Source: an uncultured Victivallaceae bacterium (GTDB lineage: Bacteria; Verrucomicrobiota; Lentisphaeria; Victivallales; Victivallaceae). Taken from it: a stretch of DNA of 64,000 nucleotides. Each line of letters starts with the position of its first letter. Within the stretch, counting starts at the first letter, position 1. Below the pieces are notes generated by a model. The model saw nothing but the letters and a program-made list of their open reading frames with translations, searched no databases and had not been told where the DNA came from. A program made the position numbers and the translations under genes. The stretch covers positions 1 through 64,000 of the forward strand of contig CALXOD010000067.1 in the NCBI GenBank assembly GCA_944389925.1, written 5' to 3'. This document shows, one piece after another, positions 50,135 to 58,762 of this stretch.

Positions 50135-52539
50135 AAAAAATAATCGGCCTCTTAAACCGATTACGGCGGCGGATTTCACCACGGGTCTGGTCCGCGGCGG
50201 GCGGAGGCGCATTGGTGGCGGGCTCCCTGCTGCTGCCGGGGATTGATCTATATTGCTGCAATGCGGGGGAGTTGAACTTCCGATTAGGGGACTTTCTGCC
50301 GTTTTTGCTCTGTTTGACGGTGTTGCTGGCATTGCTGCTGATGATGTTGCAGCTGGCATTCCGGCGTTTTTTCACGGTCGTGAATGCGGCGGTGATAGGG
50401 GTCGGATTGCTGATCTGGGTGCAGACAACGTTTCTGAAGAATGATTTCGGAGTGGTGGATGGGGCGATCCCGGACTGGAAGGGACTGGAGTTCTTCGTGG
50501 TGCTGGAGCTGGTGATTTTGCTGGCGTTGTTTGCGGGGGTGCTCTGGCAGCGGCGCTGGTGTTCGGCCTGTGGTGCGCAGATTGCCGGGATTGTGTTGCT
50601 GGCTCAGCTGGTGCCGGTGGGGGTGCATCTGACACAGAGTTTTTCTGAGGAATATCAAAATCATACCTATAGTCTGAATTCTCAGAATATGTTCCTTTTT
50701 GCACCCCGTGACAATGTGGTGCTGATTCTCATGGATGCGGTGGGGCGGGAGGTGTTTCAACGGGTATTGGAATCACATCCCGACGTCGAGGAGATCTTTC
50801 AGGATTTCAACTGTTTTATCCGTACGATCAGTCCGACGCCGCTGACGCGTTTCGCGGTTTCGGGGCTGCTCAGCGGGGTGACTTACAGCGGGAATTATGT
50901 CGATGCGGCTAACGAGGAACATAATGCATATTTACGGGCCTCCGCCTTGGCTCCCGGTTCGCTGTGGCAGACTCTGGGGGCGGCCGGTTATCGCCGGGAG
51001 GCGTATCCATTCATCGTGCCGACGGTCTGGTTGGATCCGGCGTTGGTGGATAATCTGGAACCGTGGAAGGAAGAGGCGATTTCGTTGCGTCCCTGGCTGG
51101 AATTATGGAATCTTCGATGCATGCCGTTGATTTTAAAACCATGGGCTCATCGGCGGGCGCAGAAGATTTTAAATGATTATGGCGTACAGGATCCTCACGT
51201 TCTGAAGGCAAAAGGCCGGCAGCTGCCCCGTGATTTGCAACTGTTACAGCGGATGCGGGAGGAGAGCGCGACGGGAGAGCGGGACAAGATATTTAAATAT
51301 CTCCATTTTCAAGGGGCGCATGTGCCGTTGGCGTTGGACGGGCAGATGAATCCCGTCCCGGAAGGGAGTCTGCCGCTGGATGAACAAGTGGAAGGTGTGC
51401 TGCGGATTTTCGGTGAAGTGATACGGATTTTGAAGAAACTCGGCGTTTACGATAACGCCTTGATTGTGATTGCCGGCGATCATTCCGAACGGTACGGGGC
51501 AGATACCGTTACCCTGATCAAGCGGCGCGGTGAAACAGGCGAACAGATGCGCACGATTCACCGGGCGGTATTTCTGCCGGAGCTGGCGGAGACGATCCGG
51601 CGTCTGGCATTGGGAGAAGGGGATAAGGGAACTGTTTTTGACGAAAAGCGTCCTGGGCAGGAAGCCCGCTGGCAGGAAGTCGCCGCTCATCGCCAGCCGA
51701 CGGCTCTGTTGAAGCTGACGGGGTGGGAACCGGTCAATGCGGAAGAATTCAGGCTTCCGGAAGAGAAAATGCTGAACCGCCGGTTTCTTAATGGATATGG
51801 CGAACGGGATGGGGAGCAGCTGCTGCTGATTGTGCATGATCTTCCACTGGAAGAAATTTGGGTAGAAGGAATGGCATCTCCGGAAGTGTTTCTGGGGGAT
51901 CCCTGTTCCGGAAAGGTATTGTATCGCAGCTTGCTGCACAGAGCGGATGCGCACTCCAGAACCACCTCGCCGATCTGCTTTCGCATGTCGTTCGCAGATA
52001 TTCCGGACGGCATTTATCGCTGGCATCTGCGGGGGAGGGATCGGTATGGAGAGCTCTCCGGTCAATATTTTTTCTCCAGCCTGATTCAGGTCAGTGGCGG
52101 TCAGTGGACGCTGATTGGAAAGTCGCCGCCGAGTGTACCGAGTCGGCTGAAAATCGGGGATGATATTCTGTTACGCGGCGACCGGTATTGGCCGCAACTG
52201 GATCTGATCCGGGTCGGGAATCAGGATTTTGATCAATTTGATTTTTATCCAAGCAGTCGCCTGGTCCTGCGGCTGCCGGAGCACGATGGAGCGCTTCGCT
52301 TGCTTTTTACAGTGGCTCATGGGCGTTTCGGTCTGACGTCGGTTCAGCCCGGCGCTGCGGGGATGAGTTTCTCTCCATGGATGCTGAAGCAGATGGAGGC
52401 GGATCAGGAATTTTCTCTGGTGATTCCGGAGGAAGAGGTGCGGCGTGGAGAATTGACGTTGCGGTTTCAGTTTCAGGTATCTCCTGCGGTACGTCCTTAT
52501 TTCAGTCTGTCCCGCATCCGGGTAGAAGCGGCGGAGTGA
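50131..52539 (+). CDS. Membrane-anchored sulfatase/alkaline-phosphatase superfamily protein
   Basis: An 802-residue protein with four or five N-terminal transmembrane helices (about residues 20-175), then an extracytoplasmic sulfatase-fold domain. Metal and nucleophile motifs: 'NVVLILMDAVGREVF' (Asp), 'PTPLTRFAVSGLLSG' (candidate Thr nucleophile), 'YLHFQGAHVPL' (His) and 'IVIAGDHSERYG' (Asp-His). The C-terminal 270 residues are beta-rich without a named motif. The layout resembles phosphoglycerol or phosphoethanolamine transferases of the LtaS/EptA kind. The start overlaps the methyltransferase stop by four bases, so both probably modify the same surface polymer. Confidence 0.75.
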   Translation: MKKIIGLLNRLRRRISPRVWSAAGGGALVAGSLLLPGIDLYCCNAGELNFRLGDFLPFLLCLTVLLALLLMMLQLAFRRFFTVVNAAVIGVGLLIWVQTTFLKNDFGVVDGAIPDWKGLEFFVVLELVILLALFAGVLWQRRWCSACGAQIAGIVLLAQLVPVGVHLTQSFSEEYQNHTYSLNSQNMFLFAPRDNVVLILMDAVGREVFQRVLESHPDVEEIFQDFNCFIRTISPTPLTRFAVSGLLSGVTYSGNYVDAANEEHNAYLRASALAPGSLWQTLGAAGYRREAYPFIVPTVWLDPALVDNLEPWKEEAISLRPWLELWNLRCMPLILKPWAHRRAQKILNDYGVQDPHVLKAKGRQLPRDLQLLQRMREESATGERDKIFKYLHFQGAHVPLALDGQMNPVPEGSLPLDEQVEGVLRIFGEVIRILKKLGVYDNALIVIAGDHSERYGADTVTLIKRRGETGEQMRTIHRAVFLPELAETIRRLALGEGDKGTVFDEKRPGQEARWQEVAAHRQPTALLKLTGWEPVNAEEFRLPEEKMLNRRFLNGYGERDGEQLLLIVHDLPLEEIWVEGMASPEVFLGDPCSGKVLYRSLLHRADAHSRTTSPICFRMSFADIPDGIYRWHLRGRDRYGELSGQYFFSSLIQVSGGQWTLIGKSPPSVPSRLKIGDDILLRGDRYWPQLDLIRVGNQDFDQFDFYPSSRLVLRLPEHDGALRLLFTVAHGRFGLTSVQPGAAGMSFSPWMLKQMEADQEFSLVIPEEEVRRGELTLRFQFQVSPAVRPYFSLSRIRVEAAE

Positions 52540-52613
52540 TGTCGGAGAAGAGCTTTCCGTATCTCTGAGTATGTGCTTTTTTGCAAAAAATATGTGAAGA
52601 GAGAAGATTCGTC

Positions 52614-52642
52614 TTTGTAAAAAGCGCAGCAGAGAATATATT
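52614..52642 (+). promoter_or_regulatory. Candidate promoter of the nitrilase-like gene
   Basis: TTTGTA (52614-52619), 17 bases, TATATT (52637-52642), 45 bases before ATG 52687. Confidence 0.45.
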
Positions 52643-52686
52643 CCGACATCAACGACAGTTTGTGACAACAGAAGGAGTTCCGAAAC

Positions 52687-53784
52687 ATGCGCTTAAAACT
52701 TTTATCCATAGCCATCGTTGTTATCCTGGCCGGTTGGTGCACAGGATGTGCCATGTCAAAAGAAGGAGGGCCTTCCGTGGATGCTTTAAAATCAATCTCT
52801 TCTCCGGTGGAACCAGTCGCTTATGCCGGGAAACCCATGCTGCCGGCCAAACCACAGCGGATTACCGTCAGTCTGGTGGCCCCTTTTGCCGTGCAGGAGA
52901 ACCTGCATGGAGAAGAGGCGCTGGCCTTCATGAAGAAATTCTGGAGCCAGGCATTGGAACCGATCCTGCCGAACCGCCCGGATCTGATCGTGCTGCCGGA
53001 GGCTTGTGACCGCTTCCCGAGGCATACGATGGAGGAACGGTTCCGGTGGTACGAGTACCGGGGAGATCAGATGCGGGATTTCTTTCGGGATATTGCCCGG
53101 GCAAATCATTGCTATATTGCTTATTCCGCCGCACGCCGGATGCCGGATGGCAGTTACCGGAACTCGACCCAGCTGATCGGCCGGGACGGCGAAATCGTCG
53201 GCATTTATAACAAGAATCATCTGGTACCGGCAGAGACCACCGAGGGGAAAATTCTCTGCGGCAAAGATGCACCGGTTTTCGAAACGGATTTCGGCCGGGT
53301 GGCCATGGCAATCTGCTTTGACCTCAATTTCGACGAACTTTTGCGGAAATATGCGGCACAGCGGCCGAACTTGATTATTTTTTCCTCCATGTACCATGGC
53401 GGGCTGATGCAGAATTACTGGGCCTACCAGTGCCGCAGTTATTTCGTCGGCGCCTTCGCCTACGAAAGCACGGTGGTCAATCCGGTAGGGACGACGATCG
53501 CACGCAGTACTAATTATTATCAGACCGTTACCACGACAATCAATCTGGATTACCAGGTGGTGCATCTGGATGAAAACTGGGAAAAGCTGGTGGCTCTCAA
53601 GAAAAAATACGGTCCCGGCGTCACGGTGTTCGATCCCGGATTTGTCGGCGCGGTTCTGGTGACTTCCGAACTCCCCGACGTCAGCGCCAGGCAGATGATC
53701 GAAGAGTTTCAGATGGAAACCTGGGACGAATATTATGAACGGAGTATGCGTCATCGTCATACCCCGGGTAATATGGAGCCGTGA
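52687..53784 (+). CDS. Exported carbon-nitrogen hydrolase (nitrilase superfamily)
   Basis: A 365-residue protein starting with a signal sequence ending W-C-T-G-C-A-M-S, plausibly a lipoprotein lipobox (Cys at residue 21). The nitrilase triad is visible: Glu in 'LIVLPEACDRF', Lys in 'IYNKNHLVPAE', Cys in 'VAMAICFDLNFDE'. Members hydrolyse amide or nitrile C-N bonds; the substrate is unknown. An exported form is uncommon because most nitrilases are cytosolic. AGAAGGAG lies nine bases before the ATG. It is a single gene with its own candidate promoter. Confidence 0.82.
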   Translation: MRLKLLSIAIVVILAGWCTGCAMSKEGGPSVDALKSISSPVEPVAYAGKPMLPAKPQRITVSLVAPFAVQENLHGEEALAFMKKFWSQALEPILPNRPDLIVLPEACDRFPRHTMEERFRWYEYRGDQMRDFFRDIARANHCYIAYSAARRMPDGSYRNSTQLIGRDGEIVGIYNKNHLVPAETTEGKILCGKDAPVFETDFGRVAMAICFDLNFDELLRKYAAQRPNLIIFSSMYHGGLMQNYWAYQCRSYFVGAFAYESTVVNPVGTTIARSTNYYQTVTTTINLDYQVVHLDENWEKLVALKKKYGPGVTVFDPGFVGAVLVTSELPDVSARQMIEEFQMETWDEYYERSMRHRHTPGNMEP

Positions 53785-53791
53785 TTTTCTG

Positions 53792-53841
53792 ACGGGTTCC
53801 CCGGAAAAGAGGCCTTTCCCAATGGCTGACCGGGGAGCCGT
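53792..53841. terminator. Large hairpin between convergent genes
   Basis: ACGGGTTCCCCGG (53792-53804) and CCGGGGAGCCGT (53830-53841) can pair over about ten bases. An inner AAAG/CTTT stem lies in the loop. There is no U-run, so it may stall polymerase or stabilise 3' ends rather than act as a classic terminator. Confidence 0.45.
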
Positions 53842-53862
53842 ATCGAAGGGCAGGGGGGAATC

Positions 53863-54531
53863 TTACCGGCCAACCTGAAAGGACAGCCGGACATCGGTGC
53901 CGGGACAGGGGGCGTGCTGTTCTTTCCAGGTGCCGGGGATCCAGTTTCGATGACGGTCGAGCATCACTTCGTAACTGCCGGGCTTACCGGCCAGAATGGC
54001 GTCAAACTCTTTTTCCGCTCCGGAAATGCCGACCTGTCGACCGTTTTCAATGCGAACCTCTCCCAGCGTTTCCCGCAGTTCCGGAGACAGACTGACCCGG
54101 ATACGCTCAAGGCGGGGACGGATTTCCAGAATCCGGCTGGTGGCATTCCATTTTTCCAGGGCCAGAATCTGAGGGGCAGTCAGACCGCGTTTCCAGGGAA
54201 TCTGCCGCTCCGGCGGCGGTTCCGGAAGTTTTCCCAGAAGTTCTTCCAGCTGCTGCCGGGCCTCCGGTGTGAGTTCTTCTGCACGGACAAGACAGTATAA
54301 ATCAAAATAACGTTCCGACCAGGCCAGAGGAACCCCATCCCGGTCTAGAAGACGAGCGCGTGGCGCGTAATATTCCGCCTGATACAGGGCGAGTTTTCTT
54401 CCCAGTTCCAGATATTTCTCCCGTTCCGGACCGGCCAGAGTGAAATTCATCGCCAGGGCGGCGGCCAGCCAGGCCCCCAGCAGGGCACTCAGAATGAAAC
54501 AGCGTTTTCGAAAAGAGCGACCGTCATTCAT
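53863..54531 (-). CDS. Stand-alone penicillin-binding-protein dimerisation-domain protein
   Basis: A 222-residue membrane-anchored protein (one helix at about residues 11-32). After the anchor it follows the FtsI/PBP2 N-terminal pattern: 'APRARLLDRDGVPLAWSERYFDLYCLV', a helical 'LTPEARQQLEELLGKLP' segment and 'GISGAEKEFDAILAGKPGSYEVMLDRHRNW', which matches the G-x-x-G-x-E-x-x-F-D-x-x-L-x-G-x-x-G region just before the transpeptidase domain. The S-x-x-K transpeptidase domain itself is absent, and the stop is not followed by a degraded remnant that I can see. It may modulate a septal or elongation PBP. It is the last gene of a kinase-MFS-PBP-like operon. Confidence 0.7.
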   Translation of the reverse strand: MNDGRSFRKRCFILSALLGAWLAAALAMNFTLAGPEREKYLELGRKLALYQAEYYAPRARLLDRDGVPLAWSERYFDLYCLVRAEELTPEARQQLEELLGKLPEPPPERQIPWKRGLTAPQILALEKWNATSRILEIRPRLERIRVSLSPELRETLGEVRIENGRQVGISGAEKEFDAILAGKPGSYEVMLDRHRNWIPGTWKEQHAPCPGTDVRLSFQVGR

Positions 54532-54545
54532 ACGAATCCTCCTGT

Positions 54546-55763
54546 TCAGGCATGGCGTCGCCGTTCCGGCGGCGGAATCCTGTGGCCGACAAATTGAACC
54601 AGCGGAATCAACAGCAGAAACAACACGGCAGCTCCGATGAAGACCGCCCGGACATTGTTGTCAAACACCCGGATCATGCCCCCGCCCAACAGAGCCCCAA
54701 GCGTCCAACCCATGGCTTTGAAACAGGCTGCCCAGCCGAAGTAACGGCCATGTTCTTTTTCCGGGGTAACTCCCGCCAGCCAGGATTGCAGCAGCGGTTC
54801 GATTCCTCCCGCGGCCAGGACCATCAACGTCCGGAATGTAAGCAAAAACCCGAAACTTCCGGCCAGCGCCTGCGGAATGCGCAGCAGGCCTGCAATCAGA
54901 ATGGCGGCCAACAGGACTTTCAGCAGTTTCATCCGGTCGGCGATGTAACCCAGTGCCAATCCGGATAGGATCGCCGCCGCGGAACAGTATCCGCTGATAT
55001 GGCCGCTCCAACGCAGTGCCAGAACATTGTCGTTGACGATATGGTCCACCAGCACCGGCACGAAGGGGCCATCGAAATCCCGGCAGAGACTCATGCAGAC
55101 GAACAACAACATCAGATACCATACTTTGCCGAACCGGGGAAGCCGGAAGGTGAAGTTCCGGCGCATGCGCGCCAGAGGCGCAGGGTGACGGCGGAAATTT
55201 TCCCGTACGCCCAGCACCAGTATTCCCGCCGTTCCCAGAAACGCGCCACCGACGCCGAACGTGGCGTTGAATCCGATCCAGTTAACGATGTCTCCTCCCA
55301 GAAACTGACCGATCATCATTCCGCTGAACAAAGCCGAAGCGATCGCTCCCAATGCGAATGTCCGATGCCGGGCCGGGGTCGTGCTCAGCACCAGCGTCTG
55401 TGCCGCCGTTACCGTTCCGGTCATCGCTCCCAGGAGCAGCCGGTGAAAAATCAGCAACTCCGGATTGTGAATGAGCCCCATGAGGGGAATCAGCGCTGCG
55501 GCTGCGAAGTTCGCCCGCAGCAGCATCATCCGGCGTCCGAACAGATCGGCGGCCATCCCCCAGATCGGCGAGGCGACGGCGAAGCTCAGATTGCCTGCGG
55601 CGGCGAACAGTGCGACATACCAGCTCAGCTGCTCCCCGGATACGCCGATCGCCTTGAAGTAAAACGGCATAAAGGTATAAGCGGAACTGAATGCCGCCAT
55701 GGAGAGAAACTGGGAAAACCAGATCAGCGTCAGATTTTTCTTCCAGCCTGTGTCCGTCGTCAT
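54546..55763 (-). CDS. MFS transporter
   Basis: A 405-residue protein with about twelve hydrophobic segments. The motif-A-like loop 'GMAADLFGRRMMLLRAN' lies between helices 2 and 3 (about residues 69-85), and 'GYIADRMKLLKVLL' is its counterpart in the second half. It resembles sugar-phosphate or drug:H+ antiporter branches. The substrate cannot be predicted. ATGA overlap with the upstream kinase-like gene and a 14-base gap to the PBP-like gene place it in one operon. Confidence 0.85.
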   Translation of the reverse strand: MTTDTGWKKNLTLIWFSQFLSMAAFSSAYTFMPFYFKAIGVSGEQLSWYVALFAAAGNLSFAVASPIWGMAADLFGRRMMLLRANFAAAALIPLMGLIHNPELLIFHRLLLGAMTGTVTAAQTLVLSTTPARHRTFALGAIASALFSGMMIGQFLGGDIVNWIGFNATFGVGGAFLGTAGILVLGVRENFRRHPAPLARMRRNFTFRLPRFGKVWYLMLLFVCMSLCRDFDGPFVPVLVDHIVNDNVLALRWSGHISGYCSAAAILSGLALGYIADRMKLLKVLLAAILIAGLLRIPQALAGSFGFLLTFRTLMVLAAGGIEPLLQSWLAGVTPEKEHGRYFGWAACFKAMGWTLGALLGGGMIRVFDNNVRAVFIGAAVLFLLLIPLVQFVGHRIPPPERRRHA

Positions 55764-57349
55764 GGCTGAGCGGCCGGTCGGGAGCCGGCAATTTCTCGCA
55801 GACTTTGCAGCAGCTGCGGATAATTGACGGGGCGCTGCAACACCCGCATTCCGGGGAAGAGCGACAGATGCCGCCGGTACTGTTCCAGCTGATCATTGAC
55901 CAGAATGAATACGGCTGTCTGTGCCGCAACGGCATCGGAAAGGAATTTTTCCAATTCCGGCGTGCGCGCATGAAAACCGGATGCTCCCGGGGCAATCAGC
56001 ACGGCATCGTATTCCGCCGGAGACGGATATTCAGTCAGGCGATCCGGGGGGGGCAGTGTCCGGATATCCGTTTTCGGCAGCAGCGCGCACAAAATGGCCG
56101 CAAAATCCCGGTTCGCATCCAGCAGCAGCAGGCGGCGCGGCTCCTGCAGATTTCCGGTGGATGGGTGCTGGGTATGATGCAATCCTGCGGTCGTATTGGC
56201 GAAACGGATGGCGCCGGCACCGGCTGAGACATGTTGCGGCACGGCAGCCTCTTCCAGCACCAGGCATAATTCGGCGGTGTCTTTTTCATGTACTTCCAGG
56301 CGGCCATTGATGGTGGCGGCCTGGGTTTCCACAAAGAGCAGACCGAGGATAACGCGTTCCGGCGGCGTGCCGTGCTGATGGTTCCGCCGATAAGCATGGA
56401 ACCATTCCGCCAGCGGATTTTTACGGACAACGGGGCCGATTTCCCGGATCTTGAAAAGGGTATTATGCAGATCGTGTTCGCAGGAAATTTCCACGGAATT
56501 TCCCGGTGCGGCGGTGTGCCCCACCGCCCGGATCAGAATGGTCAGCAATTGAAACAGCAATGCCCGGTCGGTTACCAGTTCTTCCGGGGCGTCGGAGGAG
56601 AAGCGTTTGACCAGCGTCACGTCTTTTTCCAGCAGATACCGGGTGTTATACTCCGTCAATTGGCGAATCAGCGCGGTGAGGTCGAAGGGGGATTCGATAC
56701 GGTCCCGGTTTCCCTGCGCACCGAGCGCACCGATGTCCAGGAGACGTTCCAGAAGTCGCTCCGTCGTATGCAGGTTATGGCCGATGGCGGCGATCCATTC
56801 CTCCCGTTCCGGGGCATCCGGGCGGGTTTTCAGGAGGTATTCATAACCGGCAAGGGCGTTGAGCGGTATCCTCATATCCGGAAGCATCCGGGTGAGAATC
56901 TGGCTGCGCAGTTCGCCGTTGCCGTCTCCGGTACGGAAATGATCTTCCTGCTGGCGGCTGCTGCGCAAGCGGGTATCCGCGCTCTGCAGCCGATCCCGCA
57001 ACAGATTCAGCGAACGGACAAGATTGGGAAAGGCATTACGCCGGGTACCGTCATTTTTCAACGGAGCGGGAAATTCTCCGCGTGCCAGCCGGTCAGCAAA
57101 TTCCTCCAGCTCCTCCAGCGGCTGGATCAGTCTCCGATAGATGCGGCGGCTGATGAGGAGCCCTCCCGCGGCCAGCCAGACTCCCAGGACGGCGGCAGCT
57201 GCGGGAAACAGGCGGTTATCGGGAAAAAATCCCCACAGAAACAGCAGGATGACGCACACAATGAACAGCAGCGCCAGAAACAGAACCAGACGGAAAAATC
57301 TCGCGGAAATCGTTCCGGGGGGCGTGAACAGCAACGATTGTTTTTTCAT
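55760..57349 (-). CDS. Degenerate membrane hybrid histidine kinase (probable pseudokinase)
   Basis: Start at ATG 57349 (MKKQSLLFTPPGTISARF), 529 residues. Two transmembrane helices (about 20-42 and 48-68), a HAMP-like segment with 'PLEELEEFADRLARGEF' at about 75-95, and a dimerisation helix 'LTRMLPDMRIPLNALAGYEYLLK' where the H-box His (S-H-E-L-R-T-P-L) is Pro. The ATPase region lacks a recognisable N-box Asn and the glycine-rich boxes. From about residue 400 a receiver-like fold follows ('RRLLLLDANRDFAAIL'), but its phosphoacceptor position reads 'YDAVLIAPGASG', without the Asp. Signalling by phosphotransfer is therefore unlikely; a sensor or scaffold role is inferred. Confidence 0.7.
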   Translation of the reverse strand: MKKQSLLFTPPGTISARFFRLVLFLALLFIVCVILLFLWGFFPDNRLFPAAAAVLGVWLAAGGLLISRRIYRRLIQPLEELEEFADRLARGEFPAPLKNDGTRRNAFPNLVRSLNLLRDRLQSADTRLRSSRQQEDHFRTGDGNGELRSQILTRMLPDMRIPLNALAGYEYLLKTRPDAPEREEWIAAIGHNLHTTERLLERLLDIGALGAQGNRDRIESPFDLTALIRQLTEYNTRYLLEKDVTLVKRFSSDAPEELVTDRALLFQLLTILIRAVGHTAAPGNSVEISCEHDLHNTLFKIREIGPVVRKNPLAEWFHAYRRNHQHGTPPERVILGLLFVETQAATINGRLEVHEKDTAELCLVLEEAAVPQHVSAGAGAIRFANTTAGLHHTQHPSTGNLQEPRRLLLLDANRDFAAILCALLPKTDIRTLPPPDRLTEYPSPAEYDAVLIAPGASGFHARTPELEKFLSDAVAAQTAVFILVNDQLEQYRRHLSLFPGMRVLQRPVNYPQLLQSLREIAGSRPAAQP

Positions 57350-57520
57350 GTTGGGGGTCCTATTCGCCGAGTCAAAGGGGCTGAACCTGAAATAACATAA
57401 CACCGTCCCTGCGTTTTTTCAAACCCCCGGTGTTTTTTCCGGAAAGGATCCTGGCATTTTCCCGGAACTGGAGTCCGCACTGTATGGCCCCAGAAGGCCA
57501 GAATGCAACATGGATATTTT

Positions 57521-58762
57521 CTACTCGGCAGAGCTGTTCGCATGATTCGATGGCGCTGTTCCGTCACGCTTCAACAGGCGCGGTGCAAAAAAATCAATCG
57601 CCCAGGCTCCCGCGGGTGCGGTCAGAACAATGGAGACGACGGCCATTGCCAGCACCAGTCTTCCACAGGGCAGATTCAAGGACAGCGGCACTGCGCCGAT
57701 GGCAGCCTGTACCGTGGCCTTGGGTAGATAAGCCAGCATACAGAAGCTGCGTTCCTGGCGCGTGAGCGCACTTTTCAGCAGAGAACCGTAGACTCCGGCA
57801 ACACGGAACAGCAATGCTCCTGCCACGACCGCCACAATCCAGGGGCCGGTCTGAAGCACCAGCTGCAGATCAACTGTTGCTCCTACCAGGGCGAAGAGCA
57901 GGATTTCTGCGGGGATCCAGAGCTTGGCAAATTGTGCGGAAAAACGTTCCGCAATGACTGGATTGCCGCGCAGAAGGACGATGCCGACCGTCATGACCGC
58001 CAGCAGTCCGGAGAAGGGAAAAGGCGCCTTGCTTTCAAACGCCGTCAGCAGAAAAGCGGTGCTGAGCAGCAGCAGCACGCCGGGGACCCCGTGCATGGGA
58101 AAGCGGCGAAACCAGCGTTCCAGCCCCCACCCGGCCACAGCCCCGCCCAGAATGCCGCATCCGATAGCGATGGGAACCCGGCCGAATGTTCCCGGTGTTA
58201 CTGTTCCGCCGGTTGTCAAGGTGACGGCGGCACTGAATAATACGATGACCAGCACATCATCCATGGATGAACCTGCCATCAGCAGTTGCGGTACGCTGTG
58301 CCGGGCACCGTATCCTTCTTGAATGAGTCGAAGCATGCGTGGCACGATGACGGCGGGAGAGACGGCAGCCAGGACGGCGCCGGCCACGGCGGCCTCAGGC
58401 AGGGAAATGCCCAGCAATGGCGGTGCCAGCAACAGAACTCCGGTGATCTCCAGCAACGCGGGCAGAAAACACATCAAGACAGCAGGACGGCCCACCCGGC
58501 GCAGGTAGTTCAGGTCCAATGCCAGTCCCACCCGGGTCAGGATGATGATCAGAGCGATCTGTCGCAGGTCGGGAGCCATTTTCAACAGATCCGGCGCGAG
58601 CAGATTGCAGCCATGAGGACCGAGCAGCATGCCGGTAAGCAGCATGCCGCACAATCCGGGCAGTCGCAAATGGTGGGCGATCCGGGCGGCTGTCATGCCG
58701 CATAGAAACAGAAGGGCAAGACTGTTAACATGAAAAACGATTCCTTTCCAGTGGGGTGACAC
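57521..58762 (-). CDS. Cation/proton antiporter (CPA family)
   Basis: A 413-residue protein with about twelve helices: 'GMLLTGMLLGPHG', 'PDLRQIALIIILTRVGLALDLNYL', 'AVLAAVSPAVIVPRML', 'GSSMDDVLVIVLF' (Asp pair region) and 'LLFALVGATVDL', matching NhaP/CPA-type Na+(K+)/H+ antiporters. The GTG at 58762 directly follows the riboswitch U-run and has no ribosome binding site. The next good site (AAAGGAA) leads to an ATG in a different frame, which ends by overlapping Met23 of this frame, so the true start is uncertain. An upstream fluoride riboswitch suggests a role in fluoride or pH stress. Confidence 0.82.
   Translation of the reverse strand: MSPHWKGIVFHVNSLALLFLCGMTAARIAHHLRLPGLCGMLLTGMLLGPHGCNLLAPDLLKMAPDLRQIALIIILTRVGLALDLNYLRRVGRPAVLMCFLPALLEITGVLLLAPPLLGISLPEAAVAGAVLAAVSPAVIVPRMLRLIQEGYGARHSVPQLLMAGSSMDDVLVIVLFSAAVTLTTGGTVTPGTFGRVPIAIGCGILGGAVAGWGLERWFRRFPMHGVPGVLLLLSTAFLLTAFESKAPFPFSGLLAVMTVGIVLLRGNPVIAERFSAQFAKLWIPAEILLFALVGATVDLQLVLQTGPWIVAVVAGALLFRVAGVYGSLLKSALTRQERSFCMLAYLPKATVQAAIGAVPLSLNLPCGRLVLAMAVVSIVLTAPAGAWAIDFFAPRLLKRDGTAPSNHANSSAE

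Noticed and set aside
57400-57438. ACACCG/CGGTGT repeat followed by T-run on the plus strand
   Set aside because: The 6-bp stem has a 22-base loop, and no plus-strand gene lies upstream; both neighbouring genes are on the minus strand.
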